Below are positions 26,966 to 37,000 of a DNA stretch of 64,000 nucleotides, one piece after another. Every line of letters begins with the position of its first letter. Positions within the stretch are counted from its first letter, which is position 1. This stretch comes from Gordionus sp. m RMFG-2023 (lineage: Eukaryota > Nematomorpha > Gordioida > Chordodea > Parachordodidae): NCBI RefSeq assembly GCF_954871325.1, contig NC_088779.1:9550846-9614845 (forward strand). The letters are read 5' to 3'. The position numbers were made by a program, and so were the translations under genes. The notes beneath the pieces are model-generated. The model did no database searches. It saw nothing but the letters and a program-made list of their open reading frames with translations, and was not told the origin of the DNA.

Positions 26966-27471
26966 GTGTTGAGTAGAGGGGTGAGAACTGGTAGGAGTTT
27001 CTCCATTATACTACACAAATTAAATTTAAAGATATCTAAAAAAATCAAAAGTCTATGAATAAATTTTATTATACATATCTATATCTATAAACTTATTATT
27101 TAATATTAACCTAATACAATAATTTCATTTTATTTGAACACGCTATTAAAATTTTTTTTAAAAAAATACTTTCTTCTTATCAGAGGATTAATCTAATTTT
27201 AAAAAAAGAAAAAGTCATACCTATATTATAGGTTAAATCGTAACAGAATAAAAATAATTTAATGATATTAATTAACAATGGATTAATCTGGTATTTTTTC
27301 CCTCTAAAATTCGTAACAATAAATTATTACGGGTATCGCTGAAATATATTTCAATAAATATTTTATACATAAAAATGTGGTAAAAATTTAAGCACCCAAA
27401 ACAAGAAGGCTTCCAAAGTTTGCCGCTCCCAACCTTTTTAAAGTAAGAGAGTTCATAGTGTAAATTATGTT

Positions 27472-28021
27472 ATGTCCGGTTACATTCACCCTCATCACCA
27501 ACTAATAACATCTCCAATTCCTAAAAGACATCTCAATAAAAGCAATTCAATAGTCGCAAGCCCCGAAGAGAAAATTCCTGTCAAATATACGGTCAAAAAC
27601 ATAATGATAGATGGTAGAGAACCCGCCAAAAGCCAAAAAAAGTATTATGCAGGGGCTAACCCTAAACACGATAATAACATTGCTAACAATAATATTAATG
27701 TTAACCGGAAGGCATTAAAACAACATGGAGTTGATAAAAAGCCGAGCGAGCAAAATCGTAATGTCACAAAGTTCAATAACAATAATAATCACAGGACAGG
27801 GAATAACTTTGCCCGCCCTAACACGACCACAAGTATAGATTCCGACGATAACGTATACGGGTGTTGCGAAGAGACGCCATGTTTCTGCTGTTCAAACCAA
27901 TCGTCCCTGCCTTGCTGTCATAAGTTCACCAACAAGAAATGGATTATGGTTTTTAGTACTCTTGTCATCTTGGCCATCATCATCGCTGGAATAACTGTGC
28001 CTATGAGAATTATTTTGAAAG
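27472..28021 (+). CDS. Exon 1 of SEA-LDLa gene: cytoplasmic tail and membrane anchor
   Basis: Encodes residues 1-183. Residues 1-130 are polar and rich in Asn, Lys and His, with no recognised domain. Residues 131-149 hold nine cysteines in short clusters (GCC, CFCC, PCC). These lie just before KKW and a hydrophobic stretch at about 157-176, where palmitoylation is common in other proteins; that is inference. No signal peptide precedes, so the anchor should be type II with the C-terminal side outside. The donor is AAAG/gttatt, phase 1, and the next exon enters in phase 1 at 28254 after ATTTAG. Confidence 0.85.
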
Positions 28022-31000
28022 GTTATTAAATTTATATACCATTTATTTTATATCTAATTTTTTTTAAAAGCAATAATTAACTAAAAAAACTAAGAATTAC
28101 TCCAAAATAACAAGAAATCGTTCTGGAACCAAATATTTGGTTGCTAAAGTTAAGATGTTTACATCATTGATGGCTTGAGTTAAACAACTTTAGCAATGAT
28201 TTCTTCCTCGTTATATTTATATCAATACATTATATATTAATAATATGATTTAGATAAAAAACTGGGAGAGAACGAAAAAACCTTAGCCGAGTCATCATCT
28301 CAAGACAAATATGATGAGGTAAATGTCAACCTAAATACGATAGAAGTTGGCGGGAAAAAATATCATTATCCAGAAAATGAAGTTAATACCAACGCTTTTG
28401 ACTCAACCGAACCACTGTTCAAAAACATTTTGACATCCGGGGTCCGAAATCCTACTTTATTTAATACACCTATGGGTTCTCAAGATATAGAGAGGCCCCC
28501 ATTATCAATATTCCCAGTTCGTAAAAATAATCATATAATTGATGAGGACAAGATTATTATAAAAACTCACTTAAAACCGGATAATCTAGAGTTTGATGGG
28601 TACGAGGAAACGGCTACTATAAGCGTGCCTCCGAAGAGTGAATTTGAACATCAAAGTATAATAATTATTTGATATATACCATTTAAGCACATTGAAAGCA
28701 TGCTCGAGGGATTTACTAAAATTAATATATCACCGTGATCTTAGTAATTTTAAAAAAGTTAGCATAATTTTTGTTTTGATAATCTATAAATTTTTATATC
28801 AAAGTTATATGCATTTATTCTATTTTACTAAATATGCCAATAATTAATTATAATAAATAATTTTAAAAACTATATTTCTGCCGCACCTGGTGTCATGATA
28901 ATTTTCACCGTTCAAAGTTTTTGAATTTTTTTTTAAAAAAGATTTAAAATATCATCTACTTATTTTTAATATATATATATATATTTTTAAATATATTTAA
29001 AAATAAACACTTAAAAAGATGCCAGAAGGATTAAAAATTTCCGAAAATTATTCAAAGATGAAACGTTGAACGGTGAAAATTATCCAGACTCCCCACAAAT
29101 ACCCTATAATGAAATAATTCCCGAGATAAATATGGATGACTCGGCTGATTCCTATAATTATCAATTATCAAAATTGTATAACGGAAAAGATAGAAAAAAG
29201 AAAAAGATAAAAAAAGGGACGCAGAAAGGTGGTTACTCATTAAAACCCACGCTGGTTCGAATAATAGATCCCAAATTGATGCCTAGAGATTTTGAGGAAT
29301 CATCGGATCGAGATAGAAAGTATACGTTGGAACGTGCCAAAGCTGATCATCGTTTTTCTGACGATAGGGCGTCATTGTTATATCGATTAAAACATTTAAT
29401 GGATGCCAACAAAGATCGGAAGGATCATCTTAATAAAGCTATAACGGTCAAAAGTGACAAAAATTCTAACTTAGATTCGAAAAAGAAGGCATCTCAGTAT
29501 GAGATCAGGAGAAATTTAGAACGTATGAATGCTAGAAGACTCTTCATGAAGGCTTCTTACAAAGAAAAGCATAAAAAATTTATGAGAATTGACAATGGCT
29601 GGAAAAATAATGAAGATTCTTCAAGGGAATCAAAAATCATAAGAAAAGTACCGATTTACACCACTGATTTGTCAGTTGAATTGAGACCTTGGAATGTGAA
29701 GTTAGGAGGAAAACGATTTTATAATCGACACGATTTGACCGATTCTATTAGATCAGAAATCCCCAAGAGCAAAGTAGAAGTGCCGTTTCGCGCCTCTGAC
29801 CAAGTTTTGAATCGCGGAGATAACCTGTTGGATTTCTTGCCGTTTAAAGAATCAAAATTAAAGGCACAGCCCTATCCTTATATGATCAACAGAAAATACG
29901 AAAATGATGCCAATGGAAAAAGGTTATCTAAGAACGATCAATACCAATTAAATTTTCACGACAAATTTGGGTATTTTGACCCTCGGCATCCATTTAATCT
30001 TCAAAAAATTATCAGAGCTAAGCCATTACCTCCACCGCCACCTGGTAAAAATTTACATGGTCCTTTTAATAAGCCTAAACTCGAATACGCAGATAAAACA
30101 CTAGAAAGGCTTCCGAGTAAAAAATCTAGAGCTCCAAAAATTAAAAAAATATCCACCATTATACCCGAAATAAATTTAGGTTTCGATCCGAAAATTATGT
30201 TTCGCAGGCCTATGACTCATAAAAATAGAATAAACGAATGGCGTAAAAAATATATCTTAACGCCCAAGTCACTAAATAAAACAATCGATTTGTTTTGGAA
30301 AACTGGAACTAGACTCAAAGCAAATAATAAATCCGATATTTATAGATCATCATACAAAAGTGCTCGATACCCTTCCGCTGATTTATATGGGTCAAATTTT
30401 TATTCTGGACCCCCGCTGGCTCTTAAATTGATTCAATACCCAACAAAATTAACGAATGCTACATTTATGATGTCTCCTGTATGGCCTAATAAAGCAAAAA
30501 TGAAGAAGACCGTTAATGTGGCTAGATCTTTGCGCAATACAAAAAATATAACGGAAATTTATGTCTTATCTCAACATGCAGCGAATGTTACTGAAGATTC
30601 CATAAAGAATATAATTTAATATACAATACTTTTTTTCTCGTTATTTGCATTTATTGTGACTTCAAAAATCTTATTCGCTAAACTGTGTATCATTTGGAAA
30701 TATTTATTTCTTTTGTATATATTATATTATACTTACGTGTGAACTAATTTCGAGATAATAAAGGAAATTAAATAATTATGAATTAAATTTGAGATTTATT
30801 AAGAAAAGCAAAAAAGTGTTAATATATATTATATTTCACCATCTTATTCTTATATATGAAAAGTTCCTATCCCAGGTACAACTACACAAGCTTATAAACC
30901 GCTGAGTACTGTTTCCAGTATACAAAAACTTACCAAGACAGAAGTAATTCTATAATATTCTATAATTAAAATTAACCATTCATCATAAGCCTACATCTAT

Positions 31001-34000
31001 TATTTAGCCCTAATTAATTTTTAATGTAATCCTAAGATGTGTTTAGCCAGTTACATAATAGAAATAACGAAAAGTATGAGTTAAAAATAAACTGTTTTTC
31101 AAATATAAAATTGATATAATTTTTAAACGAGAAGGATCGTCTCAAAAAAATAAGCGCCTTTCGAGGGGTCTTCTCGATTCTGAAAGGTGCCGATTCATTC
31201 TGGCGATCTGAATACGAAAATGCTTCAACAAAAGATTCTAAGTATATGATCCAAAAATATAATCAAAAGTTGGATGAGTTATTTAACGCGGATGTGAGGG
31301 TCAAAAATGCGTATCGATTCGCCAAAATCACGGGAATGATGTATATAATAAAATTATTTAACGTACTCACTAATATACCTAAATATATTGTACATGTTAT
31401 TGGCAATGTGCGTTGGCAATACTGTAAAAGTGGCGGAAAGGGCAGTGCGAATTAGCATTATCTTAAAATGATGAAAAGGGCACACTTTTTTTTGTAAAAA
31501 TTAATTTATAAAAAAAATGTAACCTTTTTATTTATTGAAGTGTAATAGAAAGATTTTACCAGATTCTTAAAAAGAACGTCAAATGATTCGTAATGAACAG
31601 TAGCTTTTATAATATTTTGCACCTAAATTTTAACCCCTATATTTTTTTTCTCTAAAAAACTATAACCTTTATATAAATGCAGCAGTGGTATTATTTCCGA
31701 TGGAAAGTCGCTTTTTATGGGTTTTAAATTTTAAGTTACATTTAATGTCTTAGAAAAATCGTTATCGTATTCAGTCAAAGGCAAAGCAGTTGACATTCCA
31801 GCAAAAAGAATATAATAAATGATAATTAATCCTGGGATTATTTTTAGTGATGAATAGTTTACGCTGGATTACTCAATTTTAAAGAATTGTATAATATAAA
31901 ATCCAGAAGAGGAAGTATATTATATGGATGTACAATATGTGTTTTACAAAAAGAATGATTTATTTAGCCAAATATAAGTTATATAATCGATGAAGTTGAA
32001 ATTGATTGATTTGACGAATGTATGGTTTCCATAAGATTATATGCAAACAAATGTATAAATTCATTCATATTTCTCATTTATAAAAAAATAGAATTTTTAT
32101 TTCATAATAATAATTAAAAAATATGTTAAAATACCAATAAATCAAAAAGTTACAAAGGAAATTTTTTGGAGAGTATTATAAATAATTTTTCCATTTTCAG
32201 GGGCTCAACGCACACTCCCTACTGGAAAAATTTCATTTAATTCGTATAATTTTACTCAGAGTTGTTAAAGGATCGAATCAAAAGATCGCCGATCCTGGAT
32301 TCGATCCTAAATTTGTCAATTTTCTCGGATTTAACATCCTGACCTTAAATTGTGGATCGTGATCATTTTTTTAATTATTCGATCCCGATCCTTTTAAAAA
32401 TTATTTTTTTACTTAAAAAGCAATAAATAAAATAAAAATTTTGAAAATTAAATTTAAATATCATTAAAAAAAAATATCTATCTACATCATATTTTATCAA
32501 CCACCATTCCACCTGATTTTATATTTCTACAATTTCCCAAATTTTTTGTAAGAAACAGGTTATATTTATTAATTAATTATATTATAATTCAAATTCTAGG
32601 TTTTAATAATGTCCTCCATTATAGATTTAGAAGATGATACATCTACTTCTATTGATGTGACAGCAGATATAAGTGAGAATGAGAATCTTTTACCATTTCA
32701 TAATTTACGTAAGTATTTTACTTTATGTGAAACGGATGGAAGTAACCATACAATGATCTATGCAAAATGCTCTTTATGCAAAAACAAAATATCTTCTTCA
32801 AAGATTAGCAGTTCAAACCTAAAGAGGCATTTAGAAGTTATAAATTCTTTTAAAAATACAATTTTTATTATTTGTGAAGATCATAACAATATGCATATAA
32901 TAAAAATTATAGATTTTCTTCACTATATGATGACAGCACAATATATTGGCATCAATAATTCACCCAAAATTTAAGCTCAATTAACCTTTTATTAATCTTC
33001 CACAAAAGTTGCTAAAAGAAAGGTTAATTGTCCCATTTAGAAAATATACAGGGTCAACCATATGCAGATCCTTCAAATGAATGCATGGATCGATACCTTT
33101 TTTGTGGGGAAAAACTCATCACAAAATGCTCTTTCCATTAATAATTATTTTTATTCTAATGATGATTCAGTGAATATTTTTAATAATTATGTTAATTAAA
33201 AAAAACATTTATTGAACCTTTACCATCAAGCGCTCCAGGAGCACGTGTTTAGTAAAGCTAAACATGTACTTAATGGAAAACGTGGCTGTTTAAATGATGA
33301 TAATTTAGAAAAATTTTTATTATTAAAGGCTAATTTAATTATAAATAAATATATTCTAATTGTACTTATATTATATTATTCAATTACAATAAATTCATAC
33401 CATATTTATTTATTTTTTATATTAGTTAATTTTGCATCGATCAGAAATTTAAATAAGAAAAGGATAGTGTTGTAAACGAACGCGATCAAAATGAACGCGT
33501 TCGTGAACGAAGTTCGTTTTTTTGAAAAAAGGTGATGAACGGCGTTCCTTTTTTTTTGACGAACTTTGAACGTGAACGCGTTCCTTTTCTTTGATGAACG
33601 CGTTCAATTTTATTTTTATTTATTTGAAAAATTAATATTAATCCGCATTTTTTAACAAAAAAGTCTTATATTTTTATTTATTTGAAAAATTAATATTTAA
33701 TACCAATTTTTTAACAAAAAAGTCTTATATTTTTTAATCAGCTGTTTTTACTTTTTCCTCTTTCATATTGCAATTAACGTACCATAGTGCTACTGCTAGA
33801 GAAGATAAGATTAAAGTTTATTAATTTGAATATTTTAATTTAATAGATTAGCATTTGCATGGATATAAATATTTCATCATCAGATTCTGAAAATCAAAAT
33901 TCAATATTAGATGAATTAGAATTACCATGGCCCAAATATCAAAAATATTTCACTGTTTTAAAATCAATTCCGAGATATCCTTTTTTTTTGACGAGGAAGA

Positions 34001-37000
34001 AGAGGGCAGATTGGAGGATGATAACATAGCTCAATTTTTTGAAACAATGGATAAAACATTAATTGTTTTTAATAAATTCCCCCTTTTAAAAGAATTATTT
34101 ATCAAGTATAACACCGCAATCCCTTCATCTGCCCCTATTGAGCGAGTTTTTAGTATAGCTAACGCTGTATTAACTGACAAGCGTTCATGCCTATCAGATG
34201 AAAATTTTGAAAAGCAATTATTATTAAAAATTAATAAGAAAATTTTTTATAAATTTATTTTTTTATCGCTCTATTATATTGTATTTATAATTATATTATC
34301 AAAATAAAACTATTATTTTTTATCATGGCTAATATATTGTGTTGAAAAATATAAGGCATTTATTTATATCAAATTAAATTTAAAAAAAAATTTCGCGTTC
34401 GATTTTTGTCAATGAACGTTGAACGCGTTTGATTTTTTTAAAAATGTTTACAGCACTAGAAAGGGATCGATTAACAAGCCTGATTTTATTTTACTATATA
34501 AATTAAAAATACTCAAAAGCTTATAAACAAATTTTAAAATGCATATAATATTTATCTAACATTTTTAAGGAACTTAAGTTAAATTCAGGGTTTTGAACCG
34601 TTAAGTATAGCGGTTCGTTTTTAGTTTAAAATTTTATAAAGGTTTTGTTTCATTCCGGTTTATTTTGCAAAAATTTATATTGGTTTGGTTTTTATAAATT
34701 TGATTTAAAAAAAAAATTAATCATAAACCATAATATATTAATCTTAGAGAAAAATCTTTTTAATTTATATTATTCTTATTTAATTTAACAATATAAATTA
34801 AACAAATTAATTTTTTTTATTTCATTAATAAGATAAAAACAAACATGCGCAAATACAAAGAGGAAAATAACGCATAAATATAATGAAATTTATACTATTT
34901 ATGTTTAAAAAGAGAATTAACTAAGATGTTTTCAAATATTTCAGGATTTAAATTAGTTATCTGCCAAGAGAATATAAACTTAAGGCTAAAAACAAACATG
35001 CGCAAATACAAAGAGGAATAAAATAACGCATAAATATAATGAAATTTATACTATTTATGTTTAAAAAGAGAATTAAATAAGATGTTTTGTAATATTTCAG
35101 GATTTAAATTAGTTACCGTGCCAAGAGAGTATAAACTTAAGGCTAAAAAATGATCTTTCTATGGAAACTGAATAGCTGGAATTGCTAGCACAATTATAGC
35201 TAACTTCTAAAGTTACTATTCTTTACATTTTCCGATTAATTTAAAAGATTAGTATCTTTTTCTAATCTCTCTGAATCAAATGACCGAATTATATATTCTA
35301 TTACTATATATTTACTATAAATTTCTACCTGAGAATTATTCTTATTAAGGCTTTCAAGCGAATTTAGTAAATCTTCAAAATCATTATCTAAATTATCTTT
35401 CGATAATGAACACGTAGGCATAGTATCTAGAATTTCAATATTCTGAATATCAAGTTCCAAGTTTTAAAGATTCTTTTGGCGATCTCTTTTTTTTCAAATG
35501 TTAAAAATCAGTACTTGATTTTTATTAAATGTTAGTTATTCATTGGCGTACGCAGCGGGGTGTACCCCTGCCCCCCCCCCCCCCCACAAGCCAAAAAATG
35601 CAGATGCCGGATTATATTTTTCAAAAATATTATTGTCAATATTAATTTATATTTGTTAATATTTATTCCTATCTCATATATATATATATTTAATTACATT
35701 TATTTATCACATTCATCTACTAAGTTATTTTTTCAATCAATTTCGATTTCAAGTTTTCCTTGGCGAATTAACCTATTATTTTCAAATTTTAGTGGCGTAA
35801 TATTTATCTAAATTTCTAGTCAAATAATAATTATCTCTGAAACTCCTTGTCCAACAGGGAGAAAGAAATTGCAAGCTTGTCCAACGAGATCGCGTCTCCG
35901 CCACAGTAACAGCTATTATGGAGTTAGAAGAGCCGATTATTAATGTCATTACTGAAATATCACAATGACTTGAAAGAAATATTTCCTCAGAAGCAAGAAA
36001 ATTATTAGATTCAATACTTATTCCAAAATTTTTTTCTCATTGGAATGTATTATTTAATTATTCAACTATTTTATGTAAAACTTTTCAAAAACAAAACATT
36101 TGACTTGATTAAGAAGATGAGAATAGCGGAGAGCATTTTATTAGAACTCAAGGAAATAGAGCTAATGTTGTTGAAGAATTTCATATTTTATATGTTATTG
36201 TTGAGTCAAAAGCAGAGCTATACGTGATTACTATTTGTCCCCCTCGACTTGCAGCAAGCAAGCTCATCGTCAAAACAATAATATAGAATCAGTAGAAGAG
36301 TATTATAAAACAAATGTCTCCTCTCCCAACCTTTTTCATATGGTGATAGAAAAAATATAAATATTTGTTAGATTTTTATCATGAAGATGTTAAAATATCT
36401 TATGATGCCTTATTAGCTGAATAACTATGATTAAAAGATTAACTATGGTTGATAAGTCCCAAAAAATGCTATGGATGCTTTCTATTTCAAACACATTTTA
36501 GATTATACTCCCTATTAAAATGGTTATATAGCAGCTCTTTAGTAAACTAAAGAGAGAACATTCATTTTTTTAAGAAGAATAACAGAGCTTTGCAGAGGTA
36601 CCATTTGCAGGACACGGCCCATATTTTTTTTTAAAAAATTTTCCGGCCCGAATTTTTTTTTATTTAATTTTCAGGCCCGGCCCGGCTCGATTTTTTTTAA
36701 AATAAATTATATTTATTTTTGATTTTTATAGCTAATAATGGCGATTTCAAATATTTGGTTTTAAAATATACAGCTCGGCCTGGATATTTTTTCTAAAAAA
36801 TTTCCAGGCCCAGCCCGGGTGTTTTTTTAAAAAAAAATTACGGGGCCGGCCTGGGTATATTTAAAAAAATTAAAATACGATCCGGCTCGGGGGCTGGGCC
36901 TGCAAGTCTGTGAAAAACATACCTATGAAATACAACATCTGAAAGTAGATTTAATGATTTGGATCTTTTTGGGCATTTAATGCCAAGCAAGGATTGATAA

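Larger units (their letters stand above)
18781..27400. other. Intergenic region with repeats and weak exon candidates
   Basis: Between the polyA signal of the 10.7-18.8 kb gene and the SEA-LDLa start I see only the listed repeats and MITEs and the low-confidence exons at 19881 and 26141. No promoter could be identified by sequence. Confidence 0.45.
32257..34482 (+). mobile_element. hAT element in SEA intron, carrying a second hAT element
   Basis: 2,226 bp. Ends CAGAGTTGTTAAAGGATCG and CAGGCTTGTTAATCGATCC (reverse strand); flanks attttact and attttatt match 7 of 8. Subterminal GGATCG motifs. Holds a BED-finger ORF and a transposase C-terminal ORF of its own, and a 994-bp hAT inserted near its right end at 33465-34458. 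Confidence 0.85.

Noticed and set aside
29052-29240. Minus-str ORF opposite exon 3
   Set aside because: Shadow of the strong plus-strand coding exon.
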